DNA of 64,000 bases from Treponema brennaborense (GTDB lineage Bacteria; Spirochaetota; Spirochaetia; Treponematales; Treponemataceae): NCBI GenBank assembly GCA_023666275.1, contig JAMPCJ010000004.1:1-64000 (forward strand), in the 5' to 3' direction. The notes below the pieces were generated by a model. It saw only the letters and a program-made list of their open reading frames with translations. It searched no databases and was not told the DNA's origin. The position numbers and the translations under genes are program-made. Positions 1 to 8,389 of the stretch are shown here, one piece after another. Position 1 is the stretch's first letter. Each line of letters starts with the position of its first letter.

Positions 1-87
1 CCGTTCCCATCCCGAACACGGAAGTCAAGCTCTCCTGCGCCGATGATACTGCCCCCTTGCGGGCGGGAAAGTAGGTCGCCGCCGGGC
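1..87 (+). rRNA. rrf: 5S ribosomal RNA, 3' part (5' end outside window)
   Basis: The window opens inside a 5S rRNA: the conserved loop B/C stretch CCGTTCCCATCCCGAACACG is followed by the helix IV/V region and by the closing segment GTAGGTCGCCGCCGGGC, which should pair with the missing 5' end. A C/T-rich run (CTTCTTTTTTCT) follows at once and probably serves as the terminator of the rRNA operon lying to the left. The rest of the gap to the next gene (88-210) is a low-complexity C/A-rich stretch and then an AT-rich segment with a possible -10 box TATACT at 169-174. Confidence 0.93.
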
Positions 88-210
88 TTCTTTTTTCTCC
101 CACCCCACCCACACACTCACAACTCACAACCAACCCACAACTCGGATCCGCGCCAGGGAAAAATGTGATATACTTATTTTCAATACAGTAAGGAATCAGT
201 CGTTAAAAAT

Positions 211-810
211 ATGGATAATCATGGTGTTGTATATTCGGCATTGGAAGCTGCAAAATTATGCGGCGTTGTTAATCAAACTGCAATAAATTGGATCCATAAT
301 GGATATCTTTCCGCTTTTCGCACTCCCGGAGGACAATACAGAATTTATTTCAGCGATCTTATTGCGTTTATGATGAAACGCAATATTCCCATTCCTGATA
401 AATTGAAAAAAGATTATCAAAATATGATGGCGGAAAAATCTCTTCTCGTTATTCATAATAATAAAGGAATCAATTTTGTGATTGCGAAATATCTTAAAGA
501 ACAGTTTCCCGATTTTACGGTATTTCAAGCATTTGACGGATTTGAGGCGGGAACACTGCTCGCGCGTGAAAAATTCTTTTGTGTTCTGTTGGATTTAGAA
601 CTTCCCGGCGTGAATTGTTTTGATTTATGCCGGAAAATTCATATTTCAGATGAATTCGGCTGTCCCGATGTGATAGCGGTTTCAGCAAAAAATACCTTGG
701 AATTGAAATCCTGCGCAGAAGAATGCGGTGCAAGTTTCTTTTGCGGGCAGCCTTTGAATTTGGGAAAAATTATTGCCGCAGTTAAAACTTGCAGGGCGGG
801 AACGCGCTGA
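211..810 (+). CDS. MerR/excisionase-type HTH protein with degenerate response-regulator receiver domain
   Basis: 199 aa. Residues 6-60 form a MerR/excisionase-like winged helix-turn-helix (AAKLCGVVNQTAINWI, then the wing FRTPGGQYRIY). Residues 76-195 have the alternating pattern of a CheY-like receiver with the phospho-acceptor position at D128 (VLLDLELPG) and S158 at the switch position. The acidic pair that binds Mg2+ is replaced by N83-N84, and the conserved Lys by Q180 (CGQPLN). It is therefore probably not controlled by ordinary phosphorylation (inference). An AAGGA lies about 16 nt before the ATG, further than usual. A possible -10 (TATACT, 169-174) lies upstream. It is convergent with sppA, leaving 16 bp between them. 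No partner kinase is nearby. Confidence 0.8.
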   Translation: MDNHGVVYSALEAAKLCGVVNQTAINWIHNGYLSAFRTPGGQYRIYFSDLIAFMMKRNIPIPDKLKKDYQNMMAEKSLLVIHNNKGINFVIAKYLKEQFPDFTVFQAFDGFEAGTLLAREKFFCVLLDLELPGVNCFDLCRKIHISDEFGCPDVIAVSAKNTLELKSCAEECGASFFCGQPLNLGKIIAAVKTCRAGTR

Positions 811-826
811 TGATGTTTTCCGGTGT

Positions 827-1870
827 TCACTGCCGGTACATGTAGACCGGCTGATTTATATGTGAATAATTGCCGCCTGCAAACAGCGTTTTATGCAGAC
901 TTTTAGACAATGATAATATGCCTGCTTGTATCAATGAATCAAAAATGGTGCTCGTGAGTTTTTTGCTTCGTTCTATATAAATATGTCTGACATCAATGTT
1001 ATCGTCAGATATATCGGCTTTAAATGAATCAAGCGCGTTATTGAATGTATCGATAGAATCTATCAGATGAAGCTTGTGTGCCTGCGACGCTGTATATATG
1101 CGGCCGTCTGCAAGTGATCTGACCTCGCTTTCCGGCAAATTTCTATTTTCCGAAACTATCGAAACAAATTGATCATATACTTCAGCTGCCCAAGACTGCG
1201 CTATTTGCTTTTGTTCTTCCGTCAGCGGAGCGTCGAAATTCATCATATTTTTATTTTCACCGGCAGTTATGGTTGTGATTTTTACACCGTATTTTTGCAG
1301 AAATTCGGTCAAGTCTATGGATGTTCCTGCTATAACGCCTATCGAGCCTGTAGCGGAATTTCTGTTCGCGGTGATTATATCTGCCGCACAAGCTATATAA
1401 TATCCTCCCGACGCTGCAATAGGGCCGAGATACGCGTAGATTTTTTTCCCTTTGCTTTTGTAGTTTAAAAGCCGCTGATAAATCTCGTCTGTGTTATATA
1501 CCAAACCTCCCGGCGAATCTATGTACAATACGAGAGCTTTGTTGCTGGAATCTTCCGTAAGTTCTTCTATTGTAAATTCCGCTTCTTTTTGATTATAAGT
1601 TTCATTGTTGTCTTCGATAACTCCGGTTATATGCAGAACAGCCATGTAATCGTGTTTCATAATCGAATGCCAGACTATATGTCCGGGATTGAAATTGGTT
1701 TTACGCGGGAATGCTTTATTCAGGCAGAAAAATGATGCCGCGAAAAATAATATTGCCGCAGCGCAGACAATTATGAACACGGGCAAGCCCTGTATTCCGC
1801 TGCTTTTTTGTTCGGCTGTGAAAGAATTCGGTTCCTGCTTTTCCTGATATGATTCATATTGATCAGACAT
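827..1870 (-). CDS. sppA: Signal peptide peptidase SppA, S49 family membrane protease
   Basis: 347 aa. One N-terminal membrane segment (about residues 30-50) anchors an S49 peptidase domain. The Ser/Lys dyad of short SppA proteins is visible: S154 in PIAASGGYYIA and K207 in AGENKNMM. The IDSPGG motif (118-122) that forms the oxyanion region is also present. The family cuts residual signal peptides in the membrane after secretion. The length fits the single-domain bacterial form rather than the tandem E. coli form. An AAGGAG lies 8 nt before the ATG. The gene follows the membrane-protein gene upstream by 57 nt on the same strand, so the two are probably cotranscribed. Confidence 0.92.
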   Translation of the reverse strand: MSDQYESYQEKQEPNSFTAEQKSSGIQGLPVFIIVCAAAILFFAASFFCLNKAFPRKTNFNPGHIVWHSIMKHDYMAVLHITGVIEDNNETYNQKEAEFTIEELTEDSSNKALVLYIDSPGGLVYNTDEIYQRLLNYKSKGKKIYAYLGPIAASGGYYIACAADIITANRNSATGSIGVIAGTSIDLTEFLQKYGVKITTITAGENKNMMNFDAPLTEEQKQIAQSWAAEVYDQFVSIVSENRNLPESEVRSLADGRIYTASQAHKLHLIDSIDTFNNALDSFKADISDDNIDVRHIYIERSKKLTSTIFDSLIQAGILSLSKSLHKTLFAGGNYSHINQPVYMYRQ

Positions 1871-1927
1871 ATTTATTCTCCTTGGCGGCTGAATTGTTGT
1901 TTTTATGATTTTTGAAAAAATTTTTTA

Positions 1928-2608
1928 TTAAGCAAAATCTTCCGGCGTTATAAAACCTGCCGCGAGCGCTTGATTTTTCAAATACTGATAGGTTAACGAA
2001 AATGTTGTCCGCATGTACGGCACTGTATAAAAAAAACAAAGTCCGAAAGTAAGATATGAAATTGCGATCCAGCCGATAAAACTGAAATAAAGTACAAATA
2101 ATTCGCCTTTGTAGCCTTTGGTAATTGTTTTGCTTATTTTCAATGCCTGAAAAACAGATACATTGGGATTTTCGGCGATGATGAACGTGATTTGCGAATA
2201 GGCAATTGCTTTTATTATGCCGGGAATTATAAAAAGCAGCATCCATAATGCTGTCCACAATGTGCTCCATAGTGCTGCGCAGATGCCTTTCAGCCAAAGG
2301 CTGAATCCGTTGATGAATGTTTTAAATGAAACGCGCTGTTTATTTGTTGCTAACGCAATGTAAAAAAAAGATTCGGCGACGGTAGTGATGCTGCAAATAA
2401 AAAACGGAATTGCTCTGACAATCAGCGAAAAACAGGAAAATTCCATTGAGATGTTCGGAATATTTTTTTCGGCTGCTGTTTCGTAAATATCAGGCAGAAC
2501 CGATAGTAAATACAAAATTCCGGCTGCGAATGTTACCGGAAGCGTGTTTATCAATTGCGGTTTCAGTATCGCTTTTGCTGCTTTTTTTAATTTCGGTCTG
2601 TTAAACAT
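1928..2608 (-). CDS. DUF975-family integral membrane protein
   Basis: 226 aa with about five to six hydrophobic segments. The stretches FIIPGIIKAIAYSQITFI, ENPNVSVFQALKISK and GYKGELFVLYFSFIGW fit the DUF975 (YciC-like) family of bacterial membrane proteins of unknown function. I place the start at the ATG at 2608 because AAAGGA lies 9 nt upstream. An in-frame TTG further out has no ribosome-binding site. It is the first gene of a probable two-gene unit with sppA, which would fit a role in membrane-protein upkeep (inference only). The 207 bp between this gene and the kinase gene to its right hold no feature I recognise. Confidence 0.75.
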   Translation of the reverse strand: MFNRPKLKKAAKAILKPQLINTLPVTFAAGILYLLSVLPDIYETAAEKNIPNISMEFSCFSLIVRAIPFFICSITTVAESFFYIALATNKQRVSFKTFINGFSLWLKGICAALWSTLWTALWMLLFIIPGIIKAIAYSQITFIIAENPNVSVFQALKISKTITKGYKGELFVLYFSFIGWIAISYLTFGLCFFYTVPYMRTTFSLTYQYLKNQALAAGFITPEDFA

Positions 2609-2815
2609 GCATGTATTTCCTTTGTACAAAATATTTATTTATGTGCAGGTTATTTTATATTCACAAACAACGCGCAGCAAAACAAATGTTTTCCTATTAT
2701 ATAGGATTCGATAAATACTGCAAGCGCATTTTTTTATTTTGTAAATCGCAGGTTTTTCATGATTAGTGAAGGCACTTTTTCGGGAACAAGGAGCTGCCGA
2801 TATTTTGCGGCAAAA

Positions 2816-4051
2816 TCAACGAGATTTGCTTTGCGAGCGGAATAGGTTTGTGTAATATTCGTTTTTTTTCTGCGAAGGATACAGCGTCGTTTGTATTCTC
2901 AGGCACATTTTTGCCGCTTCTTCAATGCTGCCGTACATGCCCATGCCTTTTTGCGCGGTTATAAAACATCCGAGCAATTCGGCATCGATGCATTCCGGTA
3001 TTTCTATGGGAATGTTTAAAATGTCGCATTTCATCTGAAGCCATTCCCGATTTTTTGCCTGTCCGCCTGCTGCGCGGAGCGTTGTTATTTTGGGCGTTCC
3101 GTACTTTTCCGCCGCTGTTTGAAGTGCTTCGACAGCCTGTTTTATTTTGAAAGCAATGCGGTACAAAATACGGATATCGTCGCGTTCCGGATGTGCGAGC
3201 AATGCGTGCACGCATTCGGAATCCGATACGTCTGCGTATTTTGAGTGCTGCTTATACCGCTGAAACGAAAGTCCTGTATCCGGAATGATGACGCTTGCGT
3301 TGAAGCAATTGCCGCATAATGAAGGCAGTGTTCTGATTCCGTCTTCATGTATCGGAAGCGATGTGCACAAATTGATTCCTTCGCTTGTTCCCGCTCTGTC
3401 GTATGAAGCTCCCGGATGCAGCGTATCGGTTCCGATAAGTGCCGCCGCAAAATCGGGTCCGGCGGAAAAAACAGGGATTTTTTTATGTTCCGGCAAATGC
3501 AGATCTGCCGCGGCAGTTTTCGTTGCATAGCCGATAATTTCTCCGGCATCGGCAAACGGCGGCAATTTATCTTTCGGTATGCCGTACAGAGCGCAGTCTG
3601 CTTCTGTCCAGTAATACGGAACATACCTTTTTTCCGGCAAAACGGTTGCGGCAGTATTCGTAAGCTGAAAAATAAGAAAATCTTGTCCCGAAAAAATATA
3701 TCGGCTTGCATCCCATTCTGCAGCGGCATGCTGCTTTATTTGCAGAAGACGCGGCAGAAAAAGCGATTTTCCTTCATAAGAAACGGAAAGCGGTTCATTC
3801 CAAAAATGAACGGCGGAATTTGTTATAAGTGTCGGCCCGTTTCCCGATATGCTGACAGCCGCGATATCTGCCGGTTCGCAGAAAAGATTTCCGCACGATT
3901 CTTTTAAGGCCTCATACCACATGCTTAATCCGAGTGCGGTATTGATGCGCGTTTTGGAAAACGCGAGAACATTTCCGTTCCCGCGTATCAGCGCAGCTTT
4001 CAGGAATGAAGTTCCAATGTCAATGCATAAGACAATTGGATTTTCAGTCAT
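2816..4051 (-). CDS. FGGY-family carbohydrate kinase (xylulokinase-like)
   Basis: 411 aa, short for FGGY kinases (usually 480-520). It opens with the phosphate-1 motif CIDIGTSFLKAALI, has the catalytic-Asp segment SAGPDFAAALIGTD and the adenosine-binding segment RAAGGQAKNREWLQMKCDIL. The family phosphorylates sugars such as xylulose, ribulose or glycerol; the substrate cannot be read from sequence. The ATG overlaps the end of prs by 8 nt (ATGACTGA), so translation is coupled. A pentose kinase beside PRPP synthetase suggests pentose salvage into PRPP (inference). The shorter length reflects missing insertions rather than a truncated end, since both lobes can be followed. Confidence 0.8.
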   Translation of the reverse strand: MTENPIVLCIDIGTSFLKAALIRGNGNVLAFSKTRINTALGLSMWYEALKESCGNLFCEPADIAAVSISGNGPTLITNSAVHFWNEPLSVSYEGKSLFLPRLLQIKQHAAAEWDASRYIFSGQDFLIFQLTNTAATVLPEKRYVPYYWTEADCALYGIPKDKLPPFADAGEIIGYATKTAAADLHLPEHKKIPVFSAGPDFAAALIGTDTLHPGASYDRAGTSEGINLCTSLPIHEDGIRTLPSLCGNCFNASVIIPDTGLSFQRYKQHSKYADVSDSECVHALLAHPERDDIRILYRIAFKIKQAVEALQTAAEKYGTPKITTLRAAGGQAKNREWLQMKCDILNIPIEIPECIDAELLGCFITAQKGMGMYGSIEEAAKMCLRIQTTLYPSQKKNEYYTNLFRSQSKSR

Positions 4052-5288
4052 GCTTGACCATTTTTTCTATGATATTCCTGTTGTCGAGAAGACCGCTTAA
4101 AGACTGATTATAATGAAGGCGCGCAATAACATTTGCAAACAGCCCCGATACGTTTGTGTTTATATACCATTCCCGTTCGAGCAGTTTTTCGTGATATACG
4201 GAATTGGTCCCGATAAGGCGGTAAAAAAGCCCTTTTTCATAAGCCGCGTCAAACTGTTCCACCGCATTGCCGGTAAAAAACGGCAGACTTATTGCGGCGA
4301 TAACTTTTGAAGCCCCTTGTTCTTTAAGGAATTCCATAGCTTTCAGCAGCGTGCCGCCGGTACCGAGCATATCATCCGCCAAAAAAGCAACTTTGCCGTG
4401 AACGTCGCCGAGCAGTTTTACGGATTTTATATTCGTGTCTTTTGCATTTTGCGTTACCACGGAATAGTCGCGCTCCTTGTAAAGCATTGCAAGCGGTTTT
4501 TTCAGTCCGGTCGCATAAAATTTATTGCGGTCGACGGCTCCCGTATCCGGCGAAACGACAACAAGATCGTCGCCGTCGGGCGCAAGGTTCACCAGTTTCG
4601 ACAATTCTCTGATAATTTGATAGCTGGCGTGAAGATTTTCGATATGGGCGCGGGAAAATGCGTTTTCTATTTCTCTCGAATGAATATCAAGCGTGATGAT
4701 GCGCGATACGCCGATATTTTCATAAATATGTCCGAGCAGACTCGCCGTCAGTCCTTCGCGGCCTTTCTTTTTATGCTGGCGGCTGTACGGATAAACCGGA
4801 ACAACAAGCGTAATGCGGTCCGCATCTGCCTGCCGGACAGCGTCGATTGTAACAAGCAGCGATATCAAATGGTCGTTTACCGACAGCGCCCGTTTGTTTT
4901 TGCCGCCGTTAAGCGAAAGCGTTTGATGATTTTCCACATCCTGAAAAATATATACGTCCTTTCCGCGGATGCAGCTTTTTATTTCGGTTTTCATTTCACC
5001 GTTCATAAAATACGTGAATTCCGTGTTCACGAGAAATTCAGGCGGACGGTAATTTTCGATATTTCCTTTGATGCATAGGTCGGGCGTGTGCAGATCGCTG
5101 CAAAAATTGATGTCTTTTACAAGCTTTTCTTTATCGTGTTCATATCGTGCGGAAATGGCATCTCGCTTCAAATTGAATCGATGTTTGAAGATATGGCGGA
5201 GATGCGCAATAACTTCTTTGGCAAACGCTTCTCCACCCGGACAAGCGACAATTGCAAGATTTGTCGGTTCAGAATACGGCATTTTCAA
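4044..5288 (-). CDS. prs: Ribose-phosphate pyrophosphokinase (PRPP synthetase), long divergent form
   Basis: 414 aa, about 100 longer than classical Prs. Recognisable parts are the N-terminal PRTase-like fold, the segment VVPVYPYSRQHKKKGREGLT (the flexible catalytic region), LDIHSREIENAF and the PRPP-binding loop ADDMLGTGGTLLKA at about 300-313. It makes PRPP from ribose 5-phosphate and ATP for nucleotide, His and Trp synthesis. The extra length lies mainly in the first 110 residues. Start at 5288 (MKMPYSEP), with GAGG about 8 nt upstream. It is the first gene of a two-gene unit with the FGGY kinase. Confidence 0.9.
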   Translation of the reverse strand: MKMPYSEPTNLAIVACPGGEAFAKEVIAHLRHIFKHRFNLKRDAISARYEHDKEKLVKDINFCSDLHTPDLCIKGNIENYRPPEFLVNTEFTYFMNGEMKTEIKSCIRGKDVYIFQDVENHQTLSLNGGKNKRALSVNDHLISLLVTIDAVRQADADRITLVVPVYPYSRQHKKKGREGLTASLLGHIYENIGVSRIITLDIHSREIENAFSRAHIENLHASYQIIRELSKLVNLAPDGDDLVVVSPDTGAVDRNKFYATGLKKPLAMLYKERDYSVVTQNAKDTNIKSVKLLGDVHGKVAFLADDMLGTGGTLLKAMEFLKEQGASKVIAAISLPFFTGNAVEQFDAAYEKGLFYRLIGTNSVYHEKLLEREWYINTNVSGLFANVIARLHYNQSLSGLLDNRNIIEKMVKHD

Positions 5289-5316
5289 AACCTCTGGTTT
5301 ATTAAGAAGTATTTAT

Positions 5317-5346
5317 TTTGTATCATTTTTTTGCACTGCTGGTCAA
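5317..5346 (-). promoter_or_regulatory. Probable sigma-70 promoter of prs
   Basis: On the minus strand TTGACC (5341-5346), an 18-nt spacer and TACAAA (5317-5322) lie about 30 nt before the prs start. The prs/rpmB gap (5289-5562) is divergent and carries one promoter in each direction. Confidence 0.5.
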
Positions 5347-5483
5347 GATTTATGCCGAAATACGGAGCCTTGCGGAAAATCGGCATGTGCCGCTGTCGAT
5401 TTGCATTATGATAATCCGAATTTTCGTCCCGTTTCGGCGTGCGGGTTTTCCGTTTTTCGCCTGCATAAAAGCGTGCAGACAGC

Positions 5484-5512
5484 TTGACTTATTTGCGGCA
5501 TTTCGGTATTCT
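5484..5512 (+). promoter_or_regulatory. Probable sigma-70 promoter of rpmB
   Basis: TTGACT (5484-5489), 17-nt spacer, TATTCT (5507-5512), giving a leader of about 44 nt before the L28 ATG. Confidence 0.6.
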
Positions 5513-5562
5513 TACTACGATTTTCAGCAGAAACTTTTTTAGTAAATATAGGTAGGTTCGTG

Positions 5563-5754
5563 ATGTCAAGAAGATGTGAAATTTGCGGAAAAGGCACAAT
5601 GAGCGGCAATAAAGTCAGTAAATCATATAATCATACCCGCCGTCTGTGGAAACCGAACATCATAAAAATGAAGACGGAAATCGGCGGCACCGCGATGACG
5701 GTGAAGATCTGCGCCCGCTGTCTGCGCAGCGGTTTTTTGACAAAAAAAGTGTGA
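5563..5754 (+). CDS. rpmB: 50S ribosomal protein L28
   Basis: 63 aa, usual length. It begins MSRRCEICGKG, with the typical SYNHTRRLWKPNI segment and the C-terminal ICARCLRSG. The two CxxC pairs (CEIC and CARC) suggest a zinc-binding C+ version of L28. A GTG lies directly before the ATG at 5563; I choose the ATG because L28 proteins start with MSR/MAR, and GGTAGG sits 9 nt upstream. It is a single-gene unit with its own promoter and terminator. Confidence 0.95.
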   Translation: MSRRCEICGKGTMSGNKVSKSYNHTRRLWKPNIIKMKTEIGGTAMTVKICARCLRSGFLTKKV

Positions 5755-5789
5755 TGCGGCGGTTTCCGCCCCGAAAGCCGTTCGGTCAT

Positions 5790-5842
5790 AAAAGCGTTTT
5801 TGAAACAGGAAGACTTCGTCCTGTTTTGAAAGCGCTTTTTTT
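5790..5842 (+). terminator. Intrinsic terminator after rpmB
   Basis: A long imperfect hairpin: AAAAGCG...GAAACAGGA pairs with TCCTGTTTT...CGCTTTT around the loop AGACTTCG, followed by a T run. It lies 35 nt after the L28 stop. Confidence 0.8.
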
Positions 5843-5917
5843 ATCCCTGCGGCATTTTATCCGCACGGCGCTGTCTGCGTGCGCGGGTCGTTTTGCTTCC
5901 GGAAAACAATTTTTCAT

Positions 5918-5946
5918 TTGTTTTTTTGGTTTTTTCCTTTTATAAT
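5918..5946 (+). promoter_or_regulatory. Promoter of the pectate lyase gene
   Basis: TTGTTT (5918-5923), 17-nt spacer made almost entirely of T and G, and a perfect TATAAT (5941-5946), 42 nt before the lipoprotein start. AGGGAG precedes the ATG by 5 nt. Confidence 0.65.
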
Positions 5947-5988
5947 AAAGTCTGTAATCCGAAAAATGCGCCGAGAAAGGGAGAAATC

Positions 5989-7910
5989 ATGAAAAAAACT
6001 GCATTGTTTTTGTTTTTGCCGCTGGTTTTGCTGGGGGGGGATGTTCCGGTCCCGCTGAAGACGATACGCCGCCGCAGCCGAACCTCACCCAAAATGCCGA
6101 CGGAACTTCGACGCTCATCATCAACGAAAACGACACGGCAAGCGGCTTCCTGAGCGCGGCGGCTGCCGACGGCTCGGCGGCAAAAATAAAAACGGTAAAT
6201 GTAACCGATTATCAAGGAAGCGGCTATCTCGACAATCCGCACACGATTATTTATTCCGTAAAATCCGCAACGGCGCAGAACGTGAAAATCGCAGTCCGCT
6301 ATGCGCACTGGGGCTGGACATATCAGATCAAGGCGGCGTATATTTCCGTCGGCGCAAAGACATACACGGAAGAAGACAAGATTTTGTACTGCAACCACAC
6401 GGGAAAAAGTTTTGCTCTTTCAAATGAAGTTGAAATTCCGCTCGAAGCAGGGAACAATCAGATTCGCCTGACGCCTGTGCCGCAAGGAACGCTTTTGCTG
6501 CCGTATGATGCCGAAAAAGGATACGGCGTGAACTATCCGAACGGTGCGCAAGATGAAGCAGATGCGAATTCAAGCGGAACTGTTGCGGGCGCGTATAAGG
6601 CAGACGGCTTAATCGCAAATCTCGATTACATAAAAATCACGGGAATCGGAATCGATGCGGGCGGCGAAATCACCGAAGAATATTATTCGCTGGCTGTCAA
6701 AGCTGCGGACGGACTTGAATCTTTCGGAACCGTGAGCGTCGAGCCGAATCGGAATCTTTTCGCAAAAGGTACGAGCATAACTGTAAAGGCGGAAGCCGCA
6801 AGCGGAATGAAATTCGATGTCTGGACGGGAACCTGTCCGTCGGCAGATGCGGTTTACACATTTACGATTGCCGAAGATACGGAGCTTGCCGCTCATTTCA
6901 TTCCCGAAAATTACGATGCCGCCTCCGAAAACGCGGGACTTGCGGGCTATGCGGCTGTCTGCGGCGACGACGGCACACCGTACACGATTACGGGCGGCGC
7001 CGGCGGAGAAACGATTACGATAAACAATCGCAGCGACTTGGACGCCGCAAAAGAAAAGATTGCCGGCGACACGCCGTACATCGTGGTAATCACTGCGCGG
7101 ATTTCTTCCGATGCATCGGCAGTCGAAAAATTCGATGTCGGCTCGAATAAAACAATCATCGGCAAAAGTACGGGAACGGAAACCGACAAAATAAACGGTC
7201 CCGGCTTGAAGAATATTTATTTCAACATCAATGATTGCGAAAATGTCATTGTAAAAAATCTCGTTTTCGGCGAGGCTTTGCAAAAAGATGCCTGCGCAAT
7301 CCACGGCGCGCAATTCGTTTGGATTGACCGCTGCTTGTTTTATTCGCCCGATCAGGACGACAAAGACAAGTACGACGGACTTTTGGACATAAAAGACGGT
7401 TCGCGGTATGTTACGATTTCAAACTGCGAGTTCAAAGATCATTGGAAAGCCGTTCTCTGCGGTTCGAGCGATACGGAAGAACACGGCGATTCGCAAATGC
7501 GTCTTACATTCTACGGAAATTATTTCCACAATGTCGGAAGCCGAATGCCGCTTTTCCGCTACGGGAAACTTCACATGTACAACAATTATTTTGACGGCGC
7601 CGACAGAAGCGAGGTTTCCTGCGTAAATATGCGCTGCGGATCGGAAGGCTTAATCGAATACAATGTTTTTGCAGACGTAAAAAGGGCGGTCGGATTTTAT
7701 TTCGACGAAAACAGTGCGCGCAGCGGCACATGGAACGTCAAGGGGAATGTTTACACAAACGTAGCGCATGATGCTCCGGCATCCTCCACGACAAATTGGA
7801 AGCCGTGCTACACGCCGCAGAATTTAATGACAGACCTCGGAACAAACGGCGAAACGCTGAAAGCCGCTGTCATTGCAAATGCGGGACCGAACTTTTCGGC
7901 GGCGGATTGA
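5989..7910 (+). CDS. Lipoprotein pectate lyase (PL1) with carbohydrate-binding and InlB-like repeat domains, out of frame at a G8 tract
   Basis: Starting at the ATG at 5989 (AGGGAG 5 nt upstream) the first 15 codons encode a lipoprotein signal peptide, MKKTALFLFLPLVLL. At the G8 run (6033-6040) the reading frame is lost. One more G, or two fewer, would join it to a frame that is open from there to 7910 and starts with a lipobox Cys (GGCSGPAEDD). Read this way the product is about 640 aa: a CBM35-like module (VRYAHWGWTYQIKA to LDYIKITGIGI), a short InlB-type repeat (GTVSVEPNRNLFAKGTSITV), then a family 1 polysaccharide lyase beta-helix with VTISNCEFKDHWKAVLCGSSD and the catalytic-Arg region SRMPLFRYGKLHMYNNYF. 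It would cleave pectin outside the cell. Without frame repair only an internal ATG (6282) could start the enzyme, without secretion signal. Phase variation or a sequencing error are both possible. Confidence 0.8.
6033..6040 (+). repeat. Homopolymeric G8 tract in the signal-peptide coding region
   Basis: Eight consecutive G lie exactly between the hydrophobic core of the signal peptide and the lipobox Cys codon. Six or nine G give an open frame; eight gives a frameshift that ends at 6153. Confidence 0.9.
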
Positions 7911-7965
7911 AATTTCCGCAAAGTCTGTTTTGCGCTTTCAGCTGCCGCGTTGTTCTGTTTTTGTG

Positions 7966-7994
7966 TTGACAAAACTGCCGTGTGATAGTATATA
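7966..7994 (+). promoter_or_regulatory. Sigma-70 promoter reading into a non-coding repeat region
   Basis: TTGACA (7966-7971), 17-nt spacer, TATATA (7989-7994). About 12 nt downstream is a perfect 8-bp hairpin (CATTCGAT TTT ATCGAATG, 8007-8025). No credible gene follows on this strand, so the transcript would be a non-coding RNA that covers the repeat array at 8095-8324. Confidence 0.6.
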
Positions 7995-8094
7995 TTAACA
8001 GTAAAACATTCGATTTTATCGAATGAATCATATTTTGTTTTGCCAAAGCAGTACTCGAAAAAATAATGCCGAAAGATTTCTCGAAAAGGCCGCA

Positions 8095-8324
8095 TTCATA
8101 CGTATGCGGTCTTTATTTCATACGTATGAAACTGCAAAATATCGGCATAAAAACGCGTTTTTTTCCCGTTTTATACGTATGAAAATTTCCGTTCATACTT
8201 ATGAAATAAATGTTTCATAAGTATGAAGTGCATGCGTTCATGCCTATGAAATGATCCGTTTATCCTTATGAAATAAAAGCGCCATACGGATGAAATGCGG
8301 CGCTCATACGGGTAAAATCCCTGT
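8095..8324 (+). repeat. Array of nine 22-bp repeats with a palindromic core TTCATACGTATGAA
   Basis: The 10-bp cores (consensus CATACGTATG) start at 8097, 8119, 8172, 8194, 8216, 8239, 8261, 8283 and 8305. The spacing is 22 bp except for one 23-bp step and one 53-bp step between copies 2 and 3. The second copy is a perfect palindrome; later ones decay (CATACTTATG, CATAAGTATG, CATGCCTATG, TATCCTTATG, CATACGGATG, CATACGGGTA). About 7-8 variable bases separate the 14-bp palindromes. A tenth weak copy may lie at 8346 (TTCATCTGCTATG). The region 7911-8389 holds no gene besides this and the promoter upstream. Confidence 0.85.
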
Positions 8325-8389
8325 ATCTTTCTGCAAGCCGCGTAGTTCATCTGCTATGCAAGCCAGGTCGGCGTTCTTCGGCAAGTTTT

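Noticed and set aside
5289-5562. Riboswitch or purine-type leader between prs and rpmB
   Set aside because: Both promoters can be placed, but the leaders are short and I see no conserved aptamer pattern.
8023-8220. A 65-codon open frame across the start of the 22-bp repeat array
   Set aside because: It has no ribosome-binding site, the repeated peptide pieces (HTYE, FIRM) come from the DNA repeats in shifting frames, and the 22-bp period is not a multiple of three.
8095-8324. CRISPR array
   Set aside because: The repeats are only about 14-15 bp, the intervals 7-8 bp, the copies are degenerate and no cas gene is near.
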